Shown: positions 8,275 through 16,982, counted from the stretch's first letter. The stretch: 64,000 nt of DNA from Mesorhizobium onobrychidis (GCF_024707545.1 NZ_CP062229.1:2895501-2959500), one strand, 5' to 3'. Numbers and translations: made by a program. The notes: a model not told the origin generated them from the letters alone.

Positions 8275-9981
8275 TCAGTCGGCGGGCGCGGTGTAGCGGC
8301 GATGGACCGCTTCCGCGATGGCGGCGCGGCTTCTATGCGGATCGAGACTATCGTCATCCTCGATGACAGCCGCTTCCTCCGCAAGTCCCTGGTCCTTGAC
8401 CTGGTCGCGGAACCAGGCCGAATAATCGCCCGCGCGCAAGTGATGCTCCCAGGTGCGGTCGTCGATCCCCTCGGCGATATGGAGGAACATCATGAGATTT
8501 TGCGCTTTCAGGTTGAGCTTGCGGTCCGCGCCGCGGAAATAGAAACTGTTGTCGCCAAGATCGCCCTCGGCATACTTCCGAATATGGCGCTTGCGTTCCT
8601 GCCGGGGACGCTCGATTGAGATCGGCCTTGCGGGATCGGCTGTCGACCGGTTCCAATGCAAGACCTTGTTTTCCGGTGGCGGCACGACGCCCGGCGGTAC
8701 GCCCTCGCCAATTGCGGCACAGAAGCTTTCGACGACCTTGTCGGCTTCCGGGCCAAGAGCCAGCACCGTGTCGACACCTGCCAGCACGTCCCGCGAAACC
8801 AGATCGGGATGTACTGTGACCAGAATGGTCGCCGAAAGGCTTTTTGGAAGCGCAAAGGATGTGCCATCGCGCGCGTGCGGCAACAGGTGGTGTGCCTCGT
8901 CGATGATCAGCCAGTGCGGGCGTCCGGTGCGGGCGCGAAGCGCGGCAAGCTCCGGCAGCAGCTTGGCGAAGGCGTTTGGCCGCTCCGCGGTCTTGATCCC
9001 GAGCATGTTGACGGCGACATTGTTGGACGGCTTCGACAAGAGGTCGAAGATTTCGCGCGAGCTCGGCGGGCTTTTGGCGTCGCCAACCACCAGCACGTCC
9101 TCCAGTTCCTCGTAGTCGCCCTCCGGGTCGAGCACGCAAAATTGGAAGCCTTGCTCGACGAAGCGCTCGGTCAGGGCGGTGGCGAGGGTGGATTTTCCGA
9201 TCCCCGACGTGCCGGCCAGCAGCACGCCGCCGCCGCGCGGTGAAAGCTGCATCACCGCGCCCGATCCGTCGTCCGCGCCAATCTCGATGCGTTGCCGCGC
9301 CGTGTCCAGCAAGGCGGCGTCATGTGAGATGAGGCCCTCGATCAACTCCCTCACGCCCGCGCCGCGGGCACCATTCGTCACGTGGCCCGCCGTCTCCCTT
9401 ACCTTCGGCAGTGCATTGGCGACTGCAACTCCGAAGCCGACGGCGCGCAGAAAGGCATGGTCGTTCTCCGCATCGCCGATGCCGACGACATTGTGGGCGG
9501 ACAATTCCAGATCCTCAAGGGCAGCCGCAAGACCGGTCGCCTTGTTGACCCCGCTCGGCAGCACCATGACGGCACCCTTGTTGAAGATGATCTCCAGCTC
9601 CAGGCCAAGGTCCTTGATCACTTCCAGCACGATGGTCTCGTTGGGCTCCCTGGTGGCGACGACGGAACGTCCAATCGACAGGGGGGCGATCTTGCGCATC
9701 ATCAGCCTGTCGACGAATTCCGCCGGAGGCGCAGGCGCCAGGATGCGCTCCTCCTTCGAAGCCGGCGTGTAGACGAGCGCGCCGTTTTCGGCGACGACTT
9801 TGTCGAAAATGCCAAGCTCCGGGAAAACGCTTGCGAGGTCGGCAAGCTCGCGACCGGTGACCATTATCAACTTGCGGCCGGTTTCCTTCAGCCGCCCAAG
9901 CGCGGCACGGGTCGCATCGGAAACGACCCCGTTTTCCGCGAGTGTGCCGTCGTAGTCAGTGGCTAGTGCAAGAGCATACAT
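8275..9981 (-). CDS. HAD-IIB phosphatase fused to a HerA-like P-loop ATPase
   Basis: A 568-residue two-domain protein. Residues 1-225 form a Cof-type HAD phosphatase: DYDGT with Asp9/Asp11, VTGR with Thr42, Lys147 and the GDAENDHAF acid pair Asp170/Asp174, so a phosphomonoester hydrolase is expected. Residues 240-430 are a P-loop ATPase: Walker A GTSGIGKST at 257-265, DPEGDY at 285-290 as in HerA/VirB4-type ATPases, and Walker B LIIDEAHH at 358-365. The tail from 450 is charged. I know of no substrate for the fusion. A perfect EcfG-type promoter lies 140 bases upstream, suggesting stress induction. The fusion is seen directly; how ATP use couples to dephosphorylation is unknown. Confidence 0.85.
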   Translation of the reverse strand: MYALALATDYDGTLAENGVVSDATRAALGRLKETGRKLIMVTGRELADLASVFPELGIFDKVVAENGALVYTPASKEERILAPAPPAEFVDRLMMRKIAPLSIGRSVVATREPNETIVLEVIKDLGLELEIIFNKGAVMVLPSGVNKATGLAAALEDLELSAHNVVGIGDAENDHAFLRAVGFGVAVANALPKVRETAGHVTNGARGAGVRELIEGLISHDAALLDTARQRIEIGADDGSGAVMQLSPRGGGVLLAGTSGIGKSTLATALTERFVEQGFQFCVLDPEGDYEELEDVLVVGDAKSPPSSREIFDLLSKPSNNVAVNMLGIKTAERPNAFAKLLPELAALRARTGRPHWLIIDEAHHLLPHARDGTSFALPKSLSATILVTVHPDLVSRDVLAGVDTVLALGPEADKVVESFCAAIGEGVPPGVVPPPENKVLHWNRSTADPARPISIERPRQERKRHIRKYAEGDLGDNSFYFRGADRKLNLKAQNLMMFLHIAEGIDDRTWEHHLRAGDYSAWFRDQVKDQGLAEEAAVIEDDDSLDPHRSRAAIAEAVHRRYTAPAD

Positions 9982-10126
9982 CGAGTTGTAGTCGGCAGTC
10001 CGAAAGCCGAACCGAGATGCTTTCTTCGCCGAAACTGGGTGGAAAGCCGTCTGCTCGGGTGACGTCCATTGGCCGAATCCCGTCTTCGTTTGTCATGGCC
10101 GCCCGTAATCATGGCTGATTGGTCCA

Positions 10127-10151
10127 AACGGCGCTGGCTGTCGATTGTTCC
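10127..10151 (-). promoter_or_regulatory. Sigma-EcfG promoter upstream of the HAD-ATPase gene
   Basis: Minus strand GGAAC (10151-10147), 16 bases, CGTT (10130-10127). The leader to the ATG at 9981 would be about 140 bases. The gap 9982-10228 contains no other recognised element. Confidence 0.65.
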
Positions 10152-10228
10152 CGGCGGCGCAAGGCAAAAGTCGCGGAGGCCTGGCTTTTGGTTGAGCATC
10201 GGCTTTTCCCAAAGCCGGTATCCGCTTG

Positions 10229-10522
10229 CTAGCCGATGATCCTGAATCCGTTCGGCTCCTGGCCGGGATCGACGTCTTGGGATGTCACGCCGGAAACCGA
10301 CGCCCCGGTCGGCCCTTTCCACAACCGGTTCATCATCGTCGAAACCGCGCCCTCGGCTCCGACGATCAGTGCCGTTACGGATCCGTCATCCTCGTTGCGA
10401 ACCCACCCGGACAAACCGAGCTTCTCGGCCTCGGTCCGTGTCCACACGCGAAAGGAGACGCCTTGCACTCTGCCACTGAGCCTGACGCGTACCGCCTTGC
10501 GCCCATCCTCCATCATGATCAC
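10229..10522 (-). CDS. acyP: Acylphosphatase
   Basis: A 97-residue protein with the full acylphosphatase signature: RVQGVSFRVW with catalytic Arg25 and GWVRNEDDGSV with catalytic Asn43. It hydrolyses carboxyl-phosphate bonds such as acetyl phosphate or 1,3-bisphosphoglycerate in the cytoplasm. Several ATGs cluster at the start (MIMMED), so the true first residue could be 1, 3 or 4. The gene is on the same strand as the HAD-ATPase gene but 247 bases upstream, with a separate stress promoter between them, so it is probably transcribed on its own. Length and domain are normal for the family. Confidence 0.92.
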   Translation of the reverse strand: MIMMEDGRKAVRVRLSGRVQGVSFRVWTRTEAEKLGLSGWVRNEDDGSVTALIVGAEGAVSTMMNRLWKGPTGASVSGVTSQDVDPGQEPNGFRIIG

Positions 10523-10650
10523 CTCCGTGCCAGTGGTTTTCTCATATCTTCAACTCCCCGGCGACGGAAAAGGCTCCGCCTTCGCGTTTCCAACGGCGTC
10601 GGCTGCCCGCCAGTCCGATACAGACATCCGTCCGCCTGATGTCGGCCAAC

Positions 10651-10675
10651 GGAACCATGCGGCGGCGGCTTTGTT
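10651..10675 (+). promoter_or_regulatory. Sigma-EcfG-like promoter for the NTase/phosphoesterase pair
   Basis: GGAAC at 10651-10655, 16 bases, then TGTT at 10672-10675 (consensus CGTT, one mismatch). The start codon at 10721 is about 40 bases after the expected transcription start. Confidence 0.6.
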
Positions 10676-10720
10676 AAGGACGAACAGCTGCAGGTTGCTG
10701 GGCTTCGGAGCCACGACTTC

Positions 10721-11533
10721 ATGACCAACGATTCTCCAACGGGCGGCGCCATCCCGGCATCCGTTCCGACGATCGATCCAAAAGCAGCGCCGACGCTTCA
10801 GCACGCCGAGGCCGAGGTCTTTTATACAGAGGCGATCCGCGAACTCGCCGCGACGGACATTCCCTTTCTTGTCGCCGGCACCTACGCGGTGAGCGCCTAT
10901 ACGGGTGTCACGCGCCAGACCAAAGACCTCGACATTTTCTGCAAGGCCGGCGACTACGCCCGCATCCTTGCCCATTTCAAGCAGGCCGGCTATGCGGTCG
11001 AGATCGTGGACGACCGATGGCTTGGAAAGGTCTTCAAAAGCACGCATTTTTTTGACGTCATATTCGCATCGGCAAACGGCACTATGCCGGTCGGCGACCA
11101 GTGGCTGGAGCATGCACGGCAGATCGAGCTGCTGGGCAGTCAGGTGCGGATCGTAGGTCCGACCGAGCTTATCTGGTCCAAATGCTTCATCCAGGACAGA
11201 GGCCGCCACGACGGCGCCGACATCGCTCATACCATCCTCAAGGCGCAGGATCAGATCGATTGGCACCGGCTGCTTTCCTACCTCGAAGTTCACTGGGAGG
11301 TGCTGTTGATGCAACTTCTCAATTTCCGGTGGATCTATCCGAGCGAGCGCGATCACATTCCCGCCTGGCTGCTCGACGAATTGCTTGACCGGCTCGCCAA
11401 GCAAAGGGAGTTGCCTACTCCCCGGATGAAAATCTGCCGCGGACGCCTGCTTTCGCAGGCCGACTACGAAATCGACGTCAAGGAATGGGGCTTTGCCGGC
11501 GTCGGCGGAACAGGAGAATTTCGTGATGGCTGA
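10721..11533 (+). CDS. Nucleotidyltransferase-fold protein
   Basis: A 270-residue protein with the minimal nucleotidyltransferase pattern: helix motif FLVAGTYAVSAYTG (about 49-62) followed by TKDLDIF with Asp69 and Asp71 as the likely metal pair. The rest (FFDVIFASANG, LIWSKCFIQDRGRHDGADI) resembles the nucleotidyltransferase-like family of HEPN/MNT-related proteins acting as stand-alone enzymes. The substrate is unknown. The last bases ATGGCTGA overlap the start of the metallophosphoesterase gene by 8 bases, so the two are translationally coupled. An EcfG-like promoter lies just upstream. An RNA- or nucleotide-modifying stress function is inference. Confidence 0.75.
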   Translation: MTNDSPTGGAIPASVPTIDPKAAPTLQHAEAEVFYTEAIRELAATDIPFLVAGTYAVSAYTGVTRQTKDLDIFCKAGDYARILAHFKQAGYAVEIVDDRWLGKVFKSTHFFDVIFASANGTMPVGDQWLEHARQIELLGSQVRIVGPTELIWSKCFIQDRGRHDGADIAHTILKAQDQIDWHRLLSYLEVHWEVLLMQLLNFRWIYPSERDHIPAWLLDELLDRLAKQRELPTPRMKICRGRLLSQADYEIDVKEWGFAGVGGTGEFRDG

Positions 11534-12278
11534 GAAGGGTACAACTGCCACGGCAAGGGTTGGGAACGGCGGCACCGTGAGGATTGCGGCCGTCGGCGAC
11601 CTGCATGTGAAGGAAGACGCCCAGGCCTCTTGTCGTGATCTCTTCGGCGAGGTCTCGCGCGAAGCGGACGTCCTCGTGCTCACTGGCGACCTCACCAATC
11701 TCGGCAAGCCGCGTGAGGCCGAAATCCTTGCGGAGGATTTGCGCGCCTGCGCAATCCCAGTCGTCGCCGTGCTCGGCAACCATGACTATGAATCCGATGC
11801 GGTCGATGACGTCGCCCACATCCTTCGGCAGGCGGGCGTCCATCTTCTCGACGGCCAGACGACGGAAATCAAGGAGGTCGGCTTTGTCGGCGTGAAGGGT
11901 TTCATTGGCGGTTTTGGATCACGCATGCTCGGCTCGTTCGGCGAGCCGGCGATCAAGGCGATGGTCGCCGAAAGCGTCAGCGAGTCGATGCGGCTCGAAA
12001 ACGCAATGCGGCAGGTTCGCACCAACCGTACGGTCGTCGTCCTGCACTACGCTCCGGTGGTCGAGACGGTCGCTGGCGAGCCATTGGAGATTTTTCCGTT
12101 CCTGGGATCGTCGCGCCTGGCCGAGACGATCGATCGGTTCAAGGTCAGCGCCGTGGTGCATGGCCACGCGCATCGCGGCGTCTATGAAGGTCGTACGCCG
12201 GGCGGTGCCCCGGTATATAACGTCGCCATGCACGTGGCGAAGCCGACCGGCCGTCCCTACGCCTTGCTCGAAATCTGA
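11526..12278 (+). CDS. Metallophosphoesterase (calcineurin type)
   Basis: ATG at 11526 is preceded by AGGAG and overlaps the nucleotidyltransferase stop; an ATG at 11493 is possible but has no site and a longer overlap. The 250-residue protein shows all metallophosphoesterase blocks: GDLH (Asp25, His27), GDLTN (Asp55), GNHD (84-87), a later LHYAP, and HGHAH near 215. It would use two metal ions to cleave phosphomono- or diesters in the cytoplasm. Coupling to a nucleotidyltransferase suggests that it acts on the product of, or counteracts, that enzyme; this is inference. Confidence 0.88.
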   Translation: MAEKGTTATARVGNGGTVRIAAVGDLHVKEDAQASCRDLFGEVSREADVLVLTGDLTNLGKPREAEILAEDLRACAIPVVAVLGNHDYESDAVDDVAHILRQAGVHLLDGQTTEIKEVGFVGVKGFIGGFGSRMLGSFGEPAIKAMVAESVSESMRLENAMRQVRTNRTVVVLHYAPVVETVAGEPLEIFPFLGSSRLAETIDRFKVSAVVHGHAHRGVYEGRTPGGAPVYNVAMHVAKPTGRPYALLEI

Positions 12279-12295
12279 AACCTCCTGCGCGTGGT

Positions 12296-12380
12296 TAGAG
12301 CGGACGCGTTCAAGTTGAAAGAGGCATCCCGCTCTATCTGTTTGTTTTAGCCGCATTTCTTGGCTGCAAAAATGCTCTAG
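12296..12380. repeat. Rhizobial intergenic palindromic repeat, copy 1
   Basis: Begins TAGAGCGGACGCGTTCAA and ends ATGCTCTAG, so the ends are inverted. The core, including TTTGTTTTAGCCGCATTTCT, recurs at 14919-15024 in the same orientation. It fills the gap between converging genes and touches the 3' end of nuoD. Confidence 0.75.
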
Positions 12381-13567
12381 CGGTCGATCTCGCCGAACAC
12401 GATATCGAGCGACCCGATGATCGCGGCGACATCGGCGATCATGTGCCCCCGTGACAGAAAATCCATCGCCTGCAGATGGGCAAAGGACGGCGCCCGGATC
12501 TTGCACCGATAAGGAGTGTTGCTGCCATTCGAAACCAGATAGACGCCGAATTCGCCCTTCGGCGCCTCCACGGCGACATAGACCTCTCCGGCGGGCACGC
12601 GAACACCCTCCGTGTAGAGTTTGAAATGGTGGATAGTCGCTTCCATCGAGCGTTTCATCGTCGCCCGCGGCGGCGGCGTGATCTTGTGGTTCGGAATCGC
12701 GACCGGTCCGCGGCCTTCCGGCGATCGCAATTTCTCCAGGCATTGTTTCATGATCCGCACCGACTGGCGCATTTCCTCCATGCGGACGAGGTAGCGGTCA
12801 TAGCAGTCGCCGTTCTTGCCGATGGGAATGTCGAAATCCATCTCGGGGTAGCATTCATATGGCTGCGCCTTGCGCAAATCCCATGCTGCGCCCGACCCGC
12901 GCACCATCGGGCCGGAGAAGCCCCAGGCCCAGGCGTCGTCCTGCCCGATCACACCGACATCGACATTGCGCTGCTTGAAGATGCGGTTGCCGGTGAGCAA
13001 TTCGTCGAGGTTGTCGCAGACCTTGAGGAACGGGTCGCAGAAATTCCAGATGTCGTCCAGCAGCTTCGGAGGCAGATCCTGGTGCACGCCGCCGATCCTG
13101 AAATAATTCGCATGCATGCGGGCGCCGGAAGCGCGCTCGTAGAAGACCATCAGCTTTTCGCGCTCGGCGAAACCCCAGAGCGGCGGGGTCAGCGCGCCGA
13201 TATCCATGGCCTGCGTCGTGACGTTGAGGAGATGCGACAAGAGCCGGCCGATTTCGCAAAAGAGAACACGGATGAGCTGTCCGCGCTTCGGGACCGATAT
13301 TTCGAGCAGCTTCTCGGCGGCGAGGCAGAACGCATGCTCCTGGTTCATTGGCGCGACGTAGTCGAGCCGGTCGAAATAGGGCAGGGCCTGCAGATAGTTC
13401 TTGTATTCGATGAGTTTTTCCGTGCCGCGGTGGAGCAGACCGATATGGGGATCGGCGCGGTCGACGATCTCGCCGTCCAGTTCCAGCACCAGCCGCAGGA
13501 CGCCGTGAGCAGAGGGATGCTGCGGCCCGAAGTTGAGGGTGAAGTTGCGAACTGCGGCTTCGACCAT
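12377..13567 (-). CDS. nuoD: NADH-quinone oxidoreductase subunit D, orphan copy
   Basis: Full-length 396-residue NuoD/49-kDa subunit. It starts [20 protein letters not shown] and contains [20 protein letters not shown] and the closing [21 protein letters not shown], the conserved C-terminal sequence that carries the quinone-site Asp. In complex I this subunit sits in the peripheral arm, next to the quinone pocket. GGAG precedes the ATG at 13567. No other nuo gene is nearby, so this is a stand-alone paralog; the main nuo operon must be elsewhere. It could replace the main subunit under some condition or work with a partial complex; both are guesses. Confidence 0.92.
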   Translation of the reverse strand: MVEAAVRNFTLNFGPQHPSAHGVLRLVLELDGEIVDRADPHIGLLHRGTEKLIEYKNYLQALPYFDRLDYVAPMNQEHAFCLAAEKLLEISVPKRGQLIRVLFCEIGRLLSHLLNVTTQAMDIGALTPPLWGFAEREKLMVFYERASGARMHANYFRIGGVHQDLPPKLLDDIWNFCDPFLKVCDNLDELLTGNRIFKQRNVDVGVIGQDDAWAWGFSGPMVRGSGAAWDLRKAQPYECYPEMDFDIPIGKNGDCYDRYLVRMEEMRQSVRIMKQCLEKLRSPEGRGPVAIPNHKITPPPRATMKRSMEATIHHFKLYTEGVRVPAGEVYVAVEAPKGEFGVYLVSNGSNTPYRCKIRAPSFAHLQAMDFLSRGHMIADVAAIIGSLDIVFGEIDR

Positions 13568-13651
13568 GACGGTGCTCCGCTGTGGGTTTTCAGGGCCGAA
13601 GCCGCGTGCTCCGGTCCGCCACGCCCGGACCGACGATCAGGTGCCCGCCGA

Positions 13652-14089
13652 TCACGTGGTTGTCTGGATGATCAGCGTCAGCATGCCATCGCCATCGATG
13701 TTGGCGGCGACAACCTGCGAGGAATCAAGCCCGCTCGCCGCCAGCGCCGTTGCTGCCTGCGGCGACGCATCGATCGAACTCTGCAGGGTAAGCAGATCTT
13801 CAACGCTGGTCTGGGTGATCACGGCCTCGGCTTGTGTCTTGAGTTCCGGCGGCAAATCCTCGAGGGCGACAATCGCAATGCCAGTAAAGTTCTGGTCGGT
13901 GAAACCTTGATCCGGCAGGGCTTGGTCAGGCAGGGCCTGGTCAGGCGTTTGGTTAGGCAGGCTTGGATCGGGCAGGGCTTCCGGAGCCGGGGGTGCGATC
14001 TGGGGAAGCTGCGGCTCGGTGGATTGCGCGTGGATCGGCTGCGCCAAGGCCAATCCCGAAAGGGCGGCAATTGTCGTCAACATGCGCAT
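13652..14089 (-). CDS. Secreted protein with Pro-Asp-Gln repeats
   Basis: The 145-residue protein starts MRMLTTIAALSGLALAQPIHA, a clear signal peptide ending near A21. Residues 40-65 contain the imperfect five-residue repeats ALPDQ/SLPNQ, followed by a folded-looking C-terminal region with IAIVALEDLPPELKTQAEAV and NIDGDGMLTLIIQ. GGAAGGAA precedes the start at 14089. Function is unknown and it is probably periplasmic. A GGAAC-N16-GGTT element about 55 bases upstream suggests general stress control. Confidence 0.7.
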   Translation of the reverse strand: MRMLTTIAALSGLALAQPIHAQSTEPQLPQIAPPAPEALPDPSLPNQTPDQALPDQALPDQGFTDQNFTGIAIVALEDLPPELKTQAEAVITQTSVEDLLTLQSSIDASPQAATALAASGLDSSQVVAANIDGDGMLTLIIQTTT

Positions 14090-14142
14090 GATCGTTCCTT
14101 CCGTTTTCCGTTTGCTCGGGGAGGATCACTCGGTGATCACAC

Positions 14143-14167
14143 AACCATCGTGCCGGATTATGGTTCC
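14143..14167 (-). promoter_or_regulatory. Candidate sigma-EcfG promoter for the secreted repeat protein
   Basis: Minus strand GGAAC (14167-14163), 16 bases, GGTT (14146-14143); one mismatch to CGTT. The start codon at 14089 follows at a normal distance. On the plus strand a weaker GGAAC-N16-CATT at 14213-14237 faces the CBS-domain gene. Confidence 0.5.
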
Positions 14168-14297
14168 CGTCCGGCACGGATGTGGCCAGGTGTCGCGCGT
14201 GGTCGAACCATGGGAACGATTCCGACAGGCGTTCATTCTCCCTTGATCACACCTTCATCACAGGATCGGCGGGGCGCTGCAGCTCGAGGAGAAAGCC

Positions 14298-14735
14298 ATG
14301 AGAATCAGCGAGTGCATGACACGGAAAGTTCAGGTCGCCAGTCCGGACCAGTCCTTGCGGAATGCCGCACGAGCCATGGCCGATCTTGACGCCGGTGTTC
14401 TGCCCGTGGGTGAGAATGAGCGGCTGGTCGGCATGATCACGGACCGCGACATTGCCGTCCGTGGGATCGCGGTGGGCAGAGGTCCCGACACCAAGATCAG
14501 GGATGTGATGAGCACGGAGGTACAGTGCTGCTTTGACGACCAGGAAGTCGGTGATGTTCTTCAGAATATGCGCGATCTCAAACTGCGGCGAATGCCGGTG
14601 ATCAGCCGCGACCGGCGGTTGATTGGCATTGTCTCGCTCGGCGACCTCGCCACGAATGGCGAGCCCGCCTGGGCCGGCGAAGCGCTGGGCGGCATTTCGC
14701 AGCCGGGCGGTGACCATTCGCAGACGGCGCACTGA
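14298..14735 (+). CDS. Tandem CBS-domain protein
   Basis: A 145-residue stand-alone CBS-pair protein: CBS1 about residues 8-60 (SPDQSLRNAARAMADLDAGVLPV, LVGMITDRDIAVR) and CBS2 about 70-125 (FDDQEVGDVLQNMRDLKLRRMPVI, LIGIVSLGDLA). Such pairs bind adenine nucleotides and act as energy or stress sensors; partners are unknown. GAGGAGAAAG precedes the ATG. No neighbour on the same strand. A weak EcfG-like element at 14213-14237 would suit the stress theme of this region. Confidence 0.9.
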   Translation: MRISECMTRKVQVASPDQSLRNAARAMADLDAGVLPVGENERLVGMITDRDIAVRGIAVGRGPDTKIRDVMSTEVQCCFDDQEVGDVLQNMRDLKLRRMPVISRDRRLIGIVSLGDLATNGEPAWAGEALGGISQPGGDHSQTAH

Positions 14736-14830
14736 TGCATCATAACCAGATTTGAAGTTCCTGCTCGATCGACGGCATCTGCGTTCAGGAAGTTCGGATC
14801 CAAAACCGCACTGGATTTTCAGTCCTTGCG

Positions 14831-14868
14831 CTACAGCGCGTGCGCGTCGGACGCGCAAGGACGCTGTG
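14831..14868. repeat. Short palindromic repeat (CTACAGCG type)
   Basis: CTACAGCG at 14831 pairs with CGCTGTGG at 14861-14868 around an inner GTGCGCGTCGGACGCGC hairpin. This form is common between rhizobial genes. Confidence 0.55.
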
Positions 14869-14918
14869 GCGCTTGGTTTGCGCATGATCCCCAGCGAAGC
14901 TCATGCGTCGGGCGGACG

Positions 14919-15024
14919 CTAGAGCGGGATACGTTCAAATTGAACTGCATTCCGCTCTATCTATTTGTTTTAGCCGCATTTCTGCGACGCCAAGTGATTT
15001 CACTTGGCTGCAAAATGCTTTACG
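14919..15024. repeat. Rhizobial intergenic palindromic repeat, copy 2
   Basis: Starts CTAGAGCGGGATACGTTCAA and contains CCGCTCTATCTATTTG and TTTTAGCCGCATTTCT, closely matching 12296-12380. It has an extra inner hairpin CCAAGTGATTTCACTTGG (14990-15007). It slightly overlaps the 3' end of the NTF2-like gene. Confidence 0.75.
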
Positions 15025-15379
15025 CAACGGAGAATCGATCGATGACCCATAGCCATGTTCCGTCGTCTTGGCGGCGGGCGACCTCGGCGGTTACGGTGCC
15101 ATCGGGAAGACGGGTTGACGTGAGTGCCAAGTCTCCGCTGACAACTGCCGGTGCCTGAGTTCCGGCAGCAAATTTTCGGCCCGTTGCGGTGATGTCCGCG
15201 AAGAGTGCCCGGATCGCTTCGCGGCCACGCGTCAGTCGGCCTTCACCGCTGTCGACGACGGCATGCGGCTCAAAAAGCGCGGCCATGCCGTCGATGTCTC
15301 CCGCCCACTGACGGGAGATCAGCAGGCGCTCCAAATCCTGGGGATCACGCGCCGGTTCACGGCTTGGTTCATCGGTCAT
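15020..15379 (-). CDS. NTF2/SnoaL-like protein
   Basis: A 119-residue protein with the pattern of small NTF2-like proteins (YybH/SgcJ type): ERLLISRQWAGDIDGMAALFEPHAVV at the start, GREAIRALFADI in the middle, and the strand segments GDLALTSTRL and WLWVIDRFSVA at the end. These form a cone-shaped pocket and may bind or isomerise small molecules; the ligand is unknown. GGAG precedes the ATG at 15379. Its start overlaps by ATGA the end of a small upstream frame that I do not consider proven. Confidence 0.75.
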   Translation of the reverse strand: MTDEPSREPARDPQDLERLLISRQWAGDIDGMAALFEPHAVVDSGEGRLTRGREAIRALFADITATGRKFAAGTQAPAVVSGDLALTSTRLPDGTVTAEVARRQDDGTWLWVIDRFSVA

Positions 15380-15514
15380 GGCGAGACTCCTCCGACGCTC
15401 GGTACCAAAGCGTTCGATCCTGCGTCAAATTTCGTTGGAAGACGAGCCGCCGTGTTGCGGGGAAGCTCCGCCATAAGCTGATCGCCAGGTAGAGCAGCTA
15501 GGCGATCATCCTCC

Positions 15515-15730
15515 TCAGTCGACATCGCGGGCCGCAACGTGCCATTCGGCGGCGCCGGCGCGGCGCCGATGGCTACTGCTGTCGTTGAGGAAGTCGGCGA
15601 TCCTTGCCGCCGACTTCGCCGAGGCGAAGGTGAGCAGCCGATCGTGATGGACCACGGGCTCGCCGGCCTCATTGTCCCAGATCTCGAACCGGCAGCTTGG
15701 GTTCGGTATGGCTTCGAAACGGTTCTTCAC
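15515..15730 (-). CDS. Small conserved hypothetical protein
   Basis: GTG at 15730 opens a 71-residue frame whose first 50 residues (NRFEAIPNPSCRFEIWDNEA, then GEPVVHHDRLLTFASAKSAA) have natural protein composition; the tail from about residue 52 is Arg-rich and may be non-native. No ribosome binding site is clear. A perfect EcfG-type promoter sequence overlaps the presumed start (15718-15742), which would leave the GTG outside the transcript, so either the promoter match is chance or the start is wrong. Confidence 0.45.
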   Translation of the reverse strand: MKNRFEAIPNPSCRFEIWDNEAGEPVVHHDRLLTFASAKSAARIADFLNDSSSHRRRAGAAEWHVAARDVD

Positions 15731-15846
15731 TTCGATGGTTCCGGTGATCGTCGGACCCAGGTTCCGCGACCCCGGCTTACGGATGGCTTACGGGCGTTTT
15801 GGATTGTGCTTTTGGCAACGGGCGCGCTCGCGCGGGTCGCCCTCGG

Positions 15847-16980
15847 CTAGCTGGCCTTCGGCGCGAGGCGCTGCGCGACATGGTCGGCGATCGCCAGGCT
15901 TGACGTCAGGCCGGGGCTCTCGATGCCGAACAGATTGACCAGGCCCTCCACGCCGTGCACCGCCGCGTCCTGGATGATGAAGTCGGCATTGGCTTCGCCG
16001 GGACCGGAGAGCTTCGGCCGGATGCCGCTATAGGCCGGCTGCAGGCTGCCATCGGCCAGGTCCGGCCAGTATTTGCGGATCTCGTCGTAGAAGCGCTCGC
16101 CACGCGTTGGATCGACGCGATAGTCGAGTGTCTCGGTCCATTCGACGTCAGGCCCGAAGCGGGCGACGCCGTCGAGGTCGAGCGTCAGATGGACGCCGAG
16201 CCCGCCGGGTTCGGGCACGGGATAGACCAGCCGCGAGAATGGCGCCCGGCCGGCGACCGAAAAATAATTGCCCTTGGCATAGCGAAGATCTGGCACGAAT
16301 TGCGGGTCGAGCCCGTCAAGCGAGCCGGCAAGTGCTGTGGCGCCAAGCCCGGCAGCGTTGATGAAGCGCGTGGTGGCGATTTCAAAGCGCTGGCCGCTGG
16401 TGCTGTCGACCGTGTCGAGCACGATGTGCCCACCCTCGACGCCGCCCCCGATGCGGCCGCAGACGATGCGGGTGTTGAGGCTGAGCGCCGCCCCGTGCTC
16501 CTCGGCGTCGCCCAGCAGCGCAAGCATCAGGGCATGGCTGTCGATGATGCCGGTGGCGGGAGACAAAAGGGCCGCCGTGCACCGCAGCTTGGGCTCCAGC
16601 CTGCGAGCCTCTGCTGCGGTCAAGGGCGTCAAATCGCCCGCGCCGCAAGCAGAGGCGTTGGCCAGGATGGAAGCGAGCACCGGCTCCTGTTCGGCATCGG
16701 TGGCGACGATGAGCTTGCCGCAGCGCGCATGCGGCACCGCCCGCTCCTGGCAATAACGGTAGAGCTTTTCCCGGCCTGGCACGCAGAGCCGGGCCTTCAG
16801 CGATCCGGCCGGATAGTAGATGCCGGCATGGATGACCTCGGAATTGCGCGAACTGGTCCCGGTGCCGATGGCGTTCTCGGCCTCGAGGATCAGGGTATCC
16901 ATGCCACGCCGCGCCATCTCTCGCGCGATCGCGAGGCCAATGACGCCGGCGCCGGCGACGATGCAGTCGACATGGTCCAC
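15847..16980 (-). CDS. FAD-dependent oxidoreductase, L-2-hydroxyglutarate oxidase-like
   Basis: A 377-residue DAO-superfamily flavoenzyme: FAD-binding [19 protein letters not shown] at the N-terminus, [15 protein letters not shown] (typical of LhgO/L2HGDH proteins), KGNYFSVAG in the middle, and the C-terminal [20 protein letters not shown]-2-hydroxyglutarate or a similar 2-hydroxy acid is the likely substrate, oxidised to the 2-oxo acid with electrons passed to oxygen or quinone. It is divergent from an aminotransferase gene at 17253, with a very short frame just upstream. A role in recycling by-products of aminotransferase chemistry is inference. Confidence 0.85.
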   Translation of the reverse strand: MDHVDCIVAGAGVIGLAIAREMARRGMDTLILEAENAIGTGTSSRNSEVIHAGIYYPAGSLKARLCVPGREKLYRYCQERAVPHARCGKLIVATDAEQEPVLASILANASACGAGDLTPLTAAEARRLEPKLRCTAALLSPATGIIDSHALMLALLGDAEEHGAALSLNTRIVCGRIGGGVEGGHIVLDTVDSTSGQRFEIATTRFINAAGLGATALAGSLDGLDPQFVPDLRYAKGNYFSVAGRAPFSRLVYPVPEPGGLGVHLTLDLDGVARFGPDVEWTETLDYRVDPTRGERFYDEIRKYWPDLADGSLQPAYSGIRPKLSGPGEANADFIIQDAAVHGVEGLVNLFGIESPGLTSSLAIADHVAQRLAPKAS

Positions 16981-16982
16981 GA

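Noticed and set aside
10550..11779. Minus-strand frame of 409 codons
   Set aside because: Overlaps the nucleotidyltransferase and phosphoesterase genes on the other strand; composition is that of a shadow frame.
12476..14389. Long plus-strand frame of 637 codons
   Set aside because: It is antisense to nuoD and the secreted repeat protein gene, has no domain and arises from GC-rich third codon positions.
15376..15525. 49-codon frame ending in an ATGA overlap with the NTF2-like gene
   Set aside because: No ribosome binding site and unnatural composition; it partly overlaps the end of another small gene. The overlap could be chance.
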